A stretch of DNA of 64,000 bases from Caenimonas sedimenti (GTDB lineage Bacteria; Pseudomonadota; Gammaproteobacteria; Burkholderiales; Burkholderiaceae_C). The notes under the pieces are model-generated. The model did no database searches. It had not been told where the DNA came from and saw only the letters and a program-made list of their open reading frames with translations. The stretch covers positions 62,001 through 126,000 of the forward strand of contig NZ_VOBQ01000022.1 of NCBI RefSeq assembly GCF_007833165.1, in the 5' to 3' direction. The position numbers and the translations under genes are program-made. Shown here piece by piece: positions 45,670 to 53,590 of this stretch (position 1 is its first letter; every line of letters starts with the position of its first letter).

Positions 45670-46443
45670 TCAGTCCTGCAACTCGACCTTGGCGAGCTCG
45701 ACGTCGAGGCGTTCCATGGCATCGAAGGGCTTGGTGGCGGCGGCCTGCTCGTAAAGCTTCGTCGCCTCCTTCATGCGCTTGTCACCTTCGAGCATCACCA
45801 GGCCGTTGGCGTATTCGATCATGGCGATCGCCGAGCCCGGATGGATCTTGATCGCCTCCTGGAACAGCTTCAGCCCGGTGTCTTTCTTCGCGCCATAGGT
45901 CATGCCCCCGATCAGCGAGCCGACCTTGTCGATGACCTCGGCATGGAAGGCGCCCAGCGCGATGTGGGCGTCGGCATGCCGCGGCTCCAGCTTGATGGCC
46001 TTTTCAAGTGCATCCTTCACCTTGCTGCCCAGCCCCTGCGCCAGCGCCTTGGCGACGCTGATGCCCTGGCTGTAGCGGCCCAGCGCATAGGCCTGCCAGT
46101 ACCAGGCGGAGGCGTTCTTCGGGTCGGCGGCGGCAGCGGCCTCGGCGCGCTGGGCCGCTTCCATGAAGAGGTCGAGCTTGGTCTTCTCTTTTTTCTCGAG
46201 ATAGTTGGCGTAGATGCAGGTGGCCTTGTTGGCCACGGACAAGCCGGCACCGCCCGCCTTCAGGCCGGCTTCGGCCGCCTTCTGGAATTCGCCGTTGTGG
46301 AACAGGGCCCAGGCCTCCAGCACCGCCGTGTCGGCGGGCAGGGGTTCGGCATCGCCGGTGTGCAGGCGGGCCCAGTGCTTCTTCACGCTCTTCGCGTCGA
46401 AGGTGTACTCACCCAGGTGCGGGAAGGCAGTCCACTTGGCCAT
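45670..46443 (-). CDS. Tetratricopeptide-repeat-like protein
   Basis: This 257-aa helical-repeat protein has several TPR-like segments, for example A-L-E-K-A-I-K-L-E-P-R-H-A-D-A-H and A-I-K-I-H-P-G-S-A. No signal peptide or membrane segment is present, so it is probably a cytoplasmic scaffold. It lies 40 bases after the TetR gene and 70 bases before the hemerythrin gene on the same strand. Partners are unknown; the operon context suggests a link to lipid turnover or stress. The repeat fold is clear, but the function is not. Confidence 0.75.
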   Translation of the reverse strand: MAKWTAFPHLGEYTFDAKSVKKHWARLHTGDAEPLPADTAVLEAWALFHNGEFQKAAEAGLKAGGAGLSVANKATCIYANYLEKKEKTKLDLFMEAAQRAEAAAAADPKNASAWYWQAYALGRYSQGISVAKALAQGLGSKVKDALEKAIKLEPRHADAHIALGAFHAEVIDKVGSLIGGMTYGAKKDTGLKLFQEAIKIHPGSAIAMIEYANGLVMLEGDKRMKEATKLYEQAAATKPFDAMERLDVELAKVELQD

Positions 46444-46483
46444 CGGTTTGTCTCCTACCTGTTTCTCGCGCGGTCTTCAGCCG

Positions 46484-47155
46484 CTATTCACCGGGATTGC
46501 CGTGGCCTCCATAGGCCCCCGCCAGCTGCAGCAGGTGCATGCGCTGGCCGGTTTCCAGATAGGGTACCAGCAGATTGAGCACGTGGTGGGCGCCGCGCAG
46601 CAAGGCGAACTGCGCACTCTCGGGTTCCAGGGCCCGGCGCGGGTCCCGCACGTATTCGTAGCTCAACCAGTAAGTCAGCACCACGACCATGCTGGTGGCC
46701 GTGGCTTCGACCTCGCGCGAATCGATGCGGACGGCGCCGGCGCGGCTCATGCCGTCCAGCAGCGCCTTGATCGAGCGCGTCTTGTTCTTCAGCACCCACT
46801 GGAAGTGCGTCTCCAGCCGGCGGTTCTTCGACAGCAGGTCGTTCAGGTCGCGGTACAGGAAGCGGTATTGCCAGATCAGCTCGAACAGCGTGTGCATGAA
46901 GAACCAGGCGTCCTCGACGTCGCGCACACCGTCGCTGGCATTCAGCAGTTCGGACAGCGCACGTTCATAGCGGTCGAACAGCGAGTTGATCAGCTCGTCC
47001 TTGGCCGGGTAGTGGTAATACAGGTTGCCCGGGCTGATGCCCAGCTCGGCCGAGATCAGCGTCGTGGAGACGTTGGGCTCACCGAAGCGGTTGAACAGGT
47101 CCAGCGTCACCTCCAGGATGCGTTCTGCGGTCCGGCGGGGCGCTTTCTTGGCCAT
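46484..47155 (-). CDS. TetR/AcrR family transcriptional regulator
   Basis: This 223-aa TetR-type repressor has an N-terminal helix-turn-helix (about residues 10-55) with the F-N-R-F-G-E, I-S-A-E-L-G-I-S-P-G-N-L-Y-Y-H-Y-P-A-K-D-E-L pattern, and a variable ligand-binding domain. The ATG at 47155 lies 5 bases after the patatin stop, so both are in one operon. It may control the patatin operon and perhaps the divergent phasin/FAR spacer. Acyl-CoA as ligand is a guess from neighbours. No clear operator was picked out by eye. Confidence 0.92.
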   Translation of the reverse strand: MAKKAPRRTAERILEVTLDLFNRFGEPNVSTTLISAELGISPGNLYYHYPAKDELINSLFDRYERALSELLNASDGVRDVEDAWFFMHTLFELIWQYRFLYRDLNDLLSKNRRLETHFQWVLKNKTRSIKALLDGMSRAGAVRIDSREVEATATSMVVVLTYWLSYEYVRDPRRALEPESAQFALLRGAHHVLNLLVPYLETGQRMHLLQLAGAYGGHGNPGE

Positions 47156-47160
47156 CGGGC

Positions 47161-48396
47161 TCAGGCCGCCTCGCGAGTGGTGTGCAGCGCGTGGCCGAGG
47201 TCGTCCACGACTTCCTGCAGCGTGGCCACTGCCTGCCCGATGCGGGTGCGTGGCAACGGCGGCGCGACCAGGTGGCGCCGCGGGTCGTCCAGCACCGCGC
47301 CGTCGAGGACGATGCCGTGCCGGGCCAGCTTGGGCGCGAGTGTCGTCCGGCGCGAACGCAGCATGCTGCGCGTCTGCTGGTAGGCGTGCTCGGCCAGCTG
47401 GCGCCGCTGGCCATAGCTGAAGGTGTTGGCCAGGTACAGCTCGGGGTCGCGCTGGTCGGGCTCGATCAGCACGATGTCGGTGTCGGGGTAGGCGCGCTCG
47501 TACTGCTTCATGCCGAGTTCCATGCGCGAATGGATCATCGAGCGGAAGGTCTGGCTCAGCACCGCAGGCAGGCCGCCGTCGACGATACGCGGGATGCGGC
47601 GCTTCTCGGCCGGCAGGTTGCGCTGCATCACGGCGTCGCGCGGCTCGACCGAATTGAATGGCACCAGCGGGTTGAGGCACAGCATCAGGTCGATGCCGTC
47701 TTCCAGCGCCACCGAAGCATGCATTGTCTTTTTCAGCGCGCCGTCCACGAAGTAGTGCGCGTCGATCTCCACCGGCGGGAACAGCCCGGGCAGTGCCGAA
47801 CTCGCCTGGACAGCCTTGGAGATGGGCACGTGGTCCCAGCCAGGGCGGCCGAAGGGCGCGGCGTCGCCGCTGTCGAGATTGGTCGCCACCAGGGTGAGGC
47901 GGCTGCGCAGTTCGCGGAAGTCGTTGGTGCGGCCGTCGCGCGTGAACAGACTGGCCAGGCGCGTGTGCACCTCCTCGTTGGAGAAGATGCCGGTCGGCAG
48001 GGCGGGGCCCAGACGTTCCAGGGCGTGCGTCACGGACTTGCGGCCCCAGGTGGCACGCCAGAGGGCGGAGGCGAGCAGGCCCGGGAACATGATCCCGCGC
48101 CGGGCGAATTCGCCGTAGGCGGGCACCATCAGCCAGGCCGGATCAAACACCTCGGAGGCCCCATCGTTGTCGATGAACGACGCGCAGAGTTCGCGCGGCG
48201 CCATGCCGTTCGCGAGGCCCGCGGCGATGAAGCCGCCGGCGGAGACCCCCACATAGTGGTCCAGTTTCGTGAAATCCAGTCCCTGCAGCGCTTCGTCGAG
48301 CGCGCAGAGCGCCCCGATCTCGTAGATGGCGCCCAGCGGGCCTCCACCGGCGAGGGCCAGCGCGATGCGCGGCGGCTTTCCATTTCTGCTTTTCAT
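47161..48396 (-). CDS. Patatin-like phospholipase
   Basis: This 411-aa patatin-domain acyl hydrolase has the oxyanion loop G-G-G-P-L-G (about residues 17-22), nucleophile S52 in G-V-S-A-G, and D218 in F-V-D-G-A as the second dyad residue. It could release fatty acids from phospholipids or stored lipids. The ATG at 48396 begins M-K-S-R-N-G-K; an upstream frame extends through GC-rich sequence without family similarity. It heads the patatin-TetR-TPR-hemerythrin group on the minus strand. Confidence 0.92.
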   Translation of the reverse strand: MKSRNGKPPRIALALAGGGPLGAIYEIGALCALDEALQGLDFTKLDHYVGVSAGGFIAAGLANGMAPRELCASFIDNDGASEVFDPAWLMVPAYGEFARRGIMFPGLLASALWRATWGRKSVTHALERLGPALPTGIFSNEEVHTRLASLFTRDGRTNDFRELRSRLTLVATNLDSGDAAPFGRPGWDHVPISKAVQASSALPGLFPPVEIDAHYFVDGALKKTMHASVALEDGIDLMLCLNPLVPFNSVEPRDAVMQRNLPAEKRRIPRIVDGGLPAVLSQTFRSMIHSRMELGMKQYERAYPDTDIVLIEPDQRDPELYLANTFSYGQRRQLAEHAYQQTRSMLRSRRTTLAPKLARHGIVLDGAVLDDPRRHLVAPPLPRTRIGQAVATLQEVVDDLGHALHTTREAA

Positions 48397-48455
48397 GAAG
48401 GGGCAGTGTAGGTGGACGGTTGCGCACGGCTTGCTGCGTTGCAGCATCGCGCCAC

Positions 48456-48482
48456 GAAAAAGGGGCGCCGCGGCGCCCCTTG
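48456..48482 (-). terminator. Rho-independent terminator for the phasin gene
   Basis: On the minus strand, GGGGCGCC-GC-GGCGCCCC (the palindrome at 48462-48479) is followed by TTTTT (48461-48457). It lies 20 bases after the phasin stop and upstream of the patatin start. The stem is perfect and GC-rich with a T-run on the minus strand, so it is a good intrinsic terminator for phasin. Confidence 0.85.
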
Positions 48483-48499
48483 TTTCCGCGACCCGAAGG

Positions 48500-49012
48500 T
48501 CACTCGGCGGCCTTGCGCGCGCTGGTGCGCTTGCGGGCCGGCTTGGCGGCGCTGCTCCCCGCGGCGCTCTTGCCGCTGGTGGCGGAGCCACCGCCCTTGG
48601 CGCTCAGCTTCGCCACGTTGCGATTCAGTTCGTCGATGCGCGCGATCAGCACATCGATGTCCTTGGCCGACGGCACGCCCAGCTTGTTGAGGGCGCGCGA
48701 GACACGCTCCTCGAAGATGCCTTCGAGCTTGTCCCACTGGCCGGAGGCCTTGGACGAGATGTCGGTCGCCATCGACGCCATGCGGCTCGTGGCTTCGGAG
48801 ATCTTCTCTTCGGCCGCGGCCTGCGTCTTGCGCTGGATCGACATGCCTTCCTTCACCAGCGCTTCGAAGACCTTGCCGCCTTCTTCCTGCGCCTTGGAGA
48901 AGGCACCCAGGCCCGCCAGCCAGATCTGCTGCGCCGAATCCTTGACGGTGCCGGACAGGGGGGCGCCGGACTTCGCCGCGTCATCGCTCGTTTTCTGCAA
49001 TTTCTTGACCAT
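48500..49012 (-). CDS. Phasin (PhaF/PhaI-type granule-associated protein)
   Basis: This 170-aa poly(hydroxyalkanoate) granule-associated protein is of the PhaF/PhaI family. The N-terminal amphipathic half has I-W-L-A-G-L-G-A-F-S-K-A-Q-E-E-G-G-K-V-F and V-K-E-G. A middle coiled coil and a lysine/alanine/arginine-rich tail (K-P-A-R-K-R-T-S-A-R-K) resemble histone H1. It may coat PHA or neutral lipid granules and tether them to DNA. It is divergent from the FAR gene across a 218-base spacer and has its own terminator. Confidence 0.9.
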   Translation of the reverse strand: MVKKLQKTSDDAAKSGAPLSGTVKDSAQQIWLAGLGAFSKAQEEGGKVFEALVKEGMSIQRKTQAAAEEKISEATSRMASMATDISSKASGQWDKLEGIFEERVSRALNKLGVPSAKDIDVLIARIDELNRNVAKLSAKGGGSATSGKSAAGSSAAKPARKRTSARKAAE

Positions 49013-49230
49013 GGCTTCTCGCTCCTTCAGTGGGGTCGCACCGCAGCTCCCAAATGCGCGGTGCCTGCAACCGACTCTAAGCGCACAACGGTGGCTCCGT
49101 TTAGGTGCGCGTTCCTAATTGCCTAGGCGGTGAACCCTATGTGCGCGCGGGTTTGTGCTGAATGATCGCCTCCGCGCTTTGGGCAAGAATGCCCGCAAGC
49201 CAAATACCAATAACCCCCGGAGGCTCCCCC
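49013..49230. other. Divergent spacer between phasin and fatty acyl-CoA reductase genes
   Basis: This 218-base non-coding spacer probably holds promoters for both genes. It contains a 7-bp inverted repeat, GCACCGC (49038-49044) with GCGGTGC (49058-49064), in the phasin leader, and a GCGCAC/GTGCGC pair around 49080-49110. A strong GGAGG ribosome site precedes the FAR ATG. No confident -10/-35 pair or TetR operator was identified. Confidence 0.4.
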
Positions 49231-51216
49231 ATGCAATATTTCGTCACCGGCGCGACCGGTTTCATCGGCAAGCGCCTGGTCAAGAAGCTGCTGCAGCGCA
49301 AAGGCGCCGTCGTCTACTTCCTGCTGCGTGCCGAGAGCGAGTCCAAGGTGGCGGCCTTGCGTGAATACTGGGGGGCCAACGGTTCCAAGGCCTACCCGGT
49401 CTTCGGTGACCTCACGTCCAAGAAGCTGGGCGTGGCCGCCGAGGAGATCAAGAAGCTCAAGGGCCAGGTCGATCACTTCTACCACCTCGCAGCGGTTTAC
49501 GACCTGAGCGCGGACGAGGAAAGCCAGGTCGCCGTCAACATCGACGGCACCCGCAACACGGTGGATTTCGCCAAGGCGATCGACGCGGGCCATTTCCACC
49601 ACGTCTCTTCCATCGCCGCCGCCGGCCTGTATGAAGGCGTTTTCCGCGAGGACATGTTCGAGGAGGCCGAGAACTACGAGCACCCGTATTTCCTGACCAA
49701 GCACGAGAGCGAGAAGATCGTCCGCAAGGAAAGCAAGGTGCCCTGGACGGTGTACCGCCCCGCCATGGTGGTCGGCGACAGCCAGACCGGCGAGATGGAC
49801 AAGATCGACGGCCCCTACTACTTCTTCAAGCTGATCCAGCGCATGCGCCAGCTGCTGCCGCCCTGGCTGCCGGGCGTGGGCCTCGAGGGTGGCCGCGTCA
49901 ACATCGTGCCGGTCGACTACGTCGTGGACGCGCTCGAGTACATCAGCCACAAGGACGGCATCACCAAGAAGGCCTACCACCTGGTCGACCCGCAGGGCTA
50001 CCGCGTGGGCGACGTGCTGGACATCTTCAGCCGCGCCGCGCATGCGCCGCGCATGAACCTGTTCATCAACGCCGCGCTGCTGGGCTTCATCCCCAAGAGC
50101 GTGAAGAAGGGCCTGATGGCGGTGGCGCCGATCCGCCGCATCCGCGCCGCGGTGATGAAGGACCTGGGACTGCCCGAGGACATCCTGACCTTCGTCAACT
50201 TCCCGACGCGCTACGACAGCCGCGAATCGCAGGCCATCCTCAAGGGCTCCGGCATCGAGGTGCCGAACCTGAAGGACTACGCCTGGCGCCTGTGGGACTA
50301 CTGGGAACGCCACCTCGACCCCGACCTGCATATTGACCGCTCCCTGCGCGGTACCGTGGGCGGCAAGGTGGTGCTGGTCACCGGCGGTTCCTCGGGCATC
50401 GGCCTGGCGGCGGCGCACAAGTTCGCCGAGGCGGGCGCCATCACCATCATCTGCGGCCGCGACCAGGACAAGCTCGACGAAGCCTGCAAGGAAGCCAAGG
50501 CCAAGGGCTACGAATTCATCGCCTACCCGGCCGACATCGCCGACATGGCCGATGCCGACCGTTTCGTGCAGGTGCTGATGGAAAACCATGGCGGCGTCGA
50601 TTTCCTGATCAACAACGCGGGCCGTTCGATCCGCCGTGCGATCGAGTCCAGCTACGACCGCTTCCACGACTTCGAGCGCACCATGCAGCTGAACTACTTC
50701 GGCTGCCTGCGCGTCACCATGGGCCTGCTGCCCGCGATGGTGGAAAAGCGCAAGGGCCACGTCGTCAACATCAGCTCGATCGGCGTGCTGACCAACGCGC
50801 CGCGCTTCTCGGCCTACGTCGCCTCCAAGGCGGCACTCGACGCATGGACGCGCTGCGCCTCCAGCGAGTTCCAGGACCGCGGCATCTCGTTCACCACCAT
50901 CAACATGCCGCTGGTGCGCACCCCCATGATCGCGCCCACCGGCATCTACAACAACGTGCCCACGCTGGCGCCGGAAGAGGCGGCCGACATGATCGCCGAC
51001 GCCTGCATCTCCAAGCCGGTGCGGATCGCCACGCGCCTGGGCATCGCCGGCCAGCTGCTGCACGCGCTGGTGCCGCGCATCGCCCAGATCGCAATGAACA
51101 CGAGCTTCCGGATGTTCCCGGATTCGTCGGCGGCGAAGGGGGACAAGAGCGCCAAAGCGCAGCTGTCTCCGGAAGCCATCGCCATGCAACAGATGATGAG
51201 GGGCATCCACTTCTAG
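49231..51216 (+). CDS. Fatty acyl-CoA reductase, alcohol-forming, two-domain (Marinobacter type)
   Basis: This 661-aa fusion of two Rossmann reductases has the length and domain order of the Marinobacter fatty acyl-CoA reductase that makes fatty alcohol from acyl-CoA in two NADPH steps. The N-terminal domain has T-G-A-T-G-F-I-G (G7, G10, G13), H-H-V-S-S-I-A-A-A-G and Y153-x-x-x-K157. The C-terminal SDR domain (from about residue 375) has V-T-G-G-S-S-G-I-G-L-A, N-N-A-G and Y529-x-x-x-K533. The stretch I-S-S-I-G-V-L-T-N-A-P-R-F-S-A-Y is highly conserved in these enzymes. It probably feeds the WS/DGAT at 43.5 kb. rmlD starts 36 bases after its stop. Confidence 0.93.
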   Translation: MQYFVTGATGFIGKRLVKKLLQRKGAVVYFLLRAESESKVAALREYWGANGSKAYPVFGDLTSKKLGVAAEEIKKLKGQVDHFYHLAAVYDLSADEESQVAVNIDGTRNTVDFAKAIDAGHFHHVSSIAAAGLYEGVFREDMFEEAENYEHPYFLTKHESEKIVRKESKVPWTVYRPAMVVGDSQTGEMDKIDGPYYFFKLIQRMRQLLPPWLPGVGLEGGRVNIVPVDYVVDALEYISHKDGITKKAYHLVDPQGYRVGDVLDIFSRAAHAPRMNLFINAALLGFIPKSVKKGLMAVAPIRRIRAAVMKDLGLPEDILTFVNFPTRYDSRESQAILKGSGIEVPNLKDYAWRLWDYWERHLDPDLHIDRSLRGTVGGKVVLVTGGSSGIGLAAAHKFAEAGAITIICGRDQDKLDEACKEAKAKGYEFIAYPADIADMADADRFVQVLMENHGGVDFLINNAGRSIRRAIESSYDRFHDFERTMQLNYFGCLRVTMGLLPAMVEKRKGHVVNISSIGVLTNAPRFSAYVASKAALDAWTRCASSEFQDRGISFTTINMPLVRTPMIAPTGIYNNVPTLAPEEAADMIADACISKPVRIATRLGIAGQLLHALVPRIAQIAMNTSFRMFPDSSAAKGDKSAKAQLSPEAIAMQQMMRGIHF

Positions 51217-51252
51217 GGGCTCGCGGGGCCGCCGGTGCGACAATCGCCGGCG

Positions 51253-52164
51253 ATGAAGATCCTCTTGTTCGGCAGGAACGGCCAGGTGGGCTGGGAGCTG
51301 CAGCGCAGCCTGGCGCCGCTGGGCGAACTGGTGGCCGTGGACCGGCGTTCCGAGCTCTGCGGCGAGCTGGAGCAGCTCGATGGGATCGCCGCCACCGTAC
51401 GCGCCGTGCGGCCGGACGTCGTCGTCAATGCGGCGGCCTACACGGCCGTCGACAAGGCGGAATCCGATCGCGATGCCGCCCATCGCATCAATGCCGAGGC
51501 ACCGGGCGTGCTGGCCGCCGAGGCGCAGAAGCTCGGCGCCTGGTTCGTCCACTACTCGACCGACTATGTTTTCGACGGCGAAGGAACGGCGCCCTGGCGC
51601 GAAGACGCCGCCATCGCACCGGCCAGCGTGTATGGCGCGACCAAGGCGGAAGGCGAGCAGCTGGTCGCCCAGTCGGGCGCGCGCCACCTGATCTTCCGCA
51701 CCAGCTGGGTTTACGCCGCCCGCGGCGGCAACTTCCTGCACACGATGCTGCGCCTCGCGCAGGAGCGCGAAAAACTCGCTGTGGTCGATGACCAGTTCGG
51801 GGCGCCCACCGGCGCGGAGCTGATCGCCGACGTGACGTCCCACGCGCTGCGCCAGGCCGTGGCGGGGTCTGCGGACGGCGGCACCTATCACCTGGCCGCC
51901 GCCGGCGTGACGAACTGGCACGGGTATGCCAGCCATGTGATCGAGGCGGCACGCCGGTCCGTCCAGGGCGAAAAGATCCGCGCGGGCACCATCGACGCGG
52001 TCCCGTCCAGCGTTTACAAGACCGCCGCACGCCGCCCGCATAATTCCAGGCTGGACCTTCGGAAACTGCAACGCACCTTCGGCCTGACGCTGCCGCCCTG
52101 GCAACATGGCGTCGACCGTGTCCTCAACGAGATCGGCTGGGCCCCCGCGGCCAACACCCCATGA
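51253..52164 (+). CDS. rfbD: dTDP-4-dehydrorhamnose reductase
   Basis: RmlD reduces dTDP-4-keto-L-rhamnose to dTDP-L-rhamnose. The product is a 303-aa SDR-extended enzyme with [11 protein letters not shown] at the cofactor site, [12 protein letters not shown], the S-T-D-Y-V-F-D motif and Y-G-A-T-K (catalytic Y and K). An upstream in-frame ATG at 51235 is not preferred. It lies at the head of the sugar cluster, where rmlB would normally be found first. The stop overlaps rmlA (ATGA). Confidence 0.95.
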   Translation: MKILLFGRNGQVGWELQRSLAPLGELVAVDRRSELCGELEQLDGIAATVRAVRPDVVVNAAAYTAVDKAESDRDAAHRINAEAPGVLAAEAQKLGAWFVHYSTDYVFDGEGTAPWREDAAIAPASVYGATKAEGEQLVAQSGARHLIFRTSWVYAARGGNFLHTMLRLAQEREKLAVVDDQFGAPTGAELIADVTSHALRQAVAGSADGGTYHLAAAGVTNWHGYASHVIEAARRSVQGEKIRAGTIDAVPSSVYKTAARRPHNSRLDLRKLQRTFGLTLPPWQHGVDRVLNEIGWAPAANTP

Positions 52165-53033
52165 CAAACCGCAAGGGCATCGTCCTCGCCGGCGGCTCCG
52201 GCACCCGCCTGCACCCGGCCACCCTGGCCATCAGCAAGCAACTGCTGCCGGTGTACGACAAGCCGATGATCTATTACCCGCTCAGCACGCTGATGCTGGC
52301 CGGCATCCGCGACGTGCTGGTCATCAGCACGCCGCAGGACACGCCGCGGTTCACGCAACTGCTGGGTGACGGCGCGCAGTGGGGCATGAACATCCAGTAC
52401 GCCGTGCAGCCCAGCCCCGATGGCCTGGCGCAGGCGTTCATCATCGGCGCGGACTTCGTGGGCACCTCGCCCAGCGCCCTGGTGCTGGGTGACAACATCT
52501 ACTACGGGCATGACTTCTTCCATCTGCTTGAAGGCGCGGACCGCCAGGACGACGGTGCGACCGTCTTCGCCTACCACGTGGCGGACCCGGAGCGTTACGG
52601 CGTGGTGGAGTTCGATGCGCGCGGCAAGGCGGTGAGCATCGAGGAAAAGCCGAAGGCACCGCGCAGCAACTTCGCCGTCACCGGCCTCTACTTCTACGAC
52701 CGGCAAGTGGTCGACATCGCGCGCGCCGTGAAGCCGAGCGCCCGTGGCGAACTCGAGATCACTTCGGTCAACCAGGCGTATCTGGAGCAAGGCAAGCTGT
52801 CGGTGCAGATCATGCAACGTGGCTACGCCTGGCTCGACACCGGCACGCACGAGAGCCTGCTCGAGGCCAGCCAGTTCATCGCCACGCTGGAGCACCGCCA
52901 GGGCCTGAAGATCGGCTGCCCCGAAGAGATCGCCTGGCGCGCCGGCTTCATCGACTCGGAGCAGTTGCAGAAGCTGGCGCAGCCCATGGCCAAGACCGGC
53001 TACGGGCAATACCTGCTGCGGCTGTTGAAGTAA
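52161..53033 (+). CDS. rfbA: Glucose-1-phosphate thymidylyltransferase
   Basis: RmlA makes dTDP-glucose from glucose-1-phosphate and dTTP, the entry step for dTDP-rhamnose and dTDP-amino sugars. The product is 290 aa, the short RmlA form. The nucleotide loop L-A-G-G-S-G-T-R-L, the [10 protein letters not shown] motif and the L-G-D-N-I-Y-Y-G metal region are intact. The start overlaps rmlD and rmlC follows after 8 bases. Confidence 0.97.
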   Translation: MTNRKGIVLAGGSGTRLHPATLAISKQLLPVYDKPMIYYPLSTLMLAGIRDVLVISTPQDTPRFTQLLGDGAQWGMNIQYAVQPSPDGLAQAFIIGADFVGTSPSALVLGDNIYYGHDFFHLLEGADRQDDGATVFAYHVADPERYGVVEFDARGKAVSIEEKPKAPRSNFAVTGLYFYDRQVVDIARAVKPSARGELEITSVNQAYLEQGKLSVQIMQRGYAWLDTGTHESLLEASQFIATLEHRQGLKIGCPEEIAWRAGFIDSEQLQKLAQPMAKTGYGQYLLRLLK

Positions 53034-53041
53034 GGTTCGCG

Positions 53042-53590
53042 ATGAAGGTCACGCCCACCGAACTGCCGGAAGTCCTGCTGATCGAGCCGCGCGTCTTCGG
53101 CGACGAACGCGGCTTCTTCCTGGAGAGTTTCAATCGCGCCCGCTTCGCCGAAGCCACCGGGGTCGACGCGGATTTCGTGCAGGACAACCACAGCCGCAGC
53201 GCGCGCGGGGTGCTGCGTGGCCTGCACTACCAGATCCAGCAGCCGCAGGGCAAGCTGGTGCGAGTCACCGCGGGTGCCGTGTTCGACGTGGCGGTCGACC
53301 TGCGGCGCAGCTCGCCGCGCTTCGGGCAGTGGGTGGGCGTGGAACTGAGCGCGGACAACTTCCGCCAGCTCTGGGTGCCGCCGGGCTTCGGCCACGGCTT
53401 CCTGGTGCTCAGCGCTTCGGCGGACTTCATGTACAAGACCACCGACTATTACGCCCCCGCCCACGAACGTTGCGTGCGCTGGGACGATCCGGCGGTCGGC
53501 ATCGCCTGGCCGGACGCCGGCACCGCCCCGGTTCTCTCGGCCAAGGACCGCGACGGCCCGCTGTTGCGCGACGCCGAAGTCTTCCCGTGA
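53042..53590 (+). CDS. rfbC: dTDP-4-dehydrorhamnose 3,5-epimerase
   Basis: RmlC is a cupin epimerase that inverts C3 and C5 of dTDP-4-keto-6-deoxyglucose. The product is 182 aa. The R-G-F-F-L-E-S-F-N motif, Q-D-N-H-S-R-S-A-R-G-V-L-R-G-L-H-Y-Q and the catalytic H/D pair region D-V-A-V-D-L-R-R-S-S-P are conserved. Its stop overlaps the GTG of the aminotransferase gene. Confidence 0.96.
   Translation: MKVTPTELPEVLLIEPRVFGDERGFFLESFNRARFAEATGVDADFVQDNHSRSARGVLRGLHYQIQQPQGKLVRVTAGAVFDVAVDLRRSSPRFGQWVGVELSADNFRQLWVPPGFGHGFLVLSASADFMYKTTDYYAPAHERCVRWDDPAVGIAWPDAGTAPVLSAKDRDGPLLRDAEVFP

Noticed and set aside
49123-52167. A 1014-codon open frame on the minus strand across FAR and rmlD
   Set aside because: Antisense artefact of GC-rich codons; the composition is histidine/arginine/alanine-rich and no motif is present.
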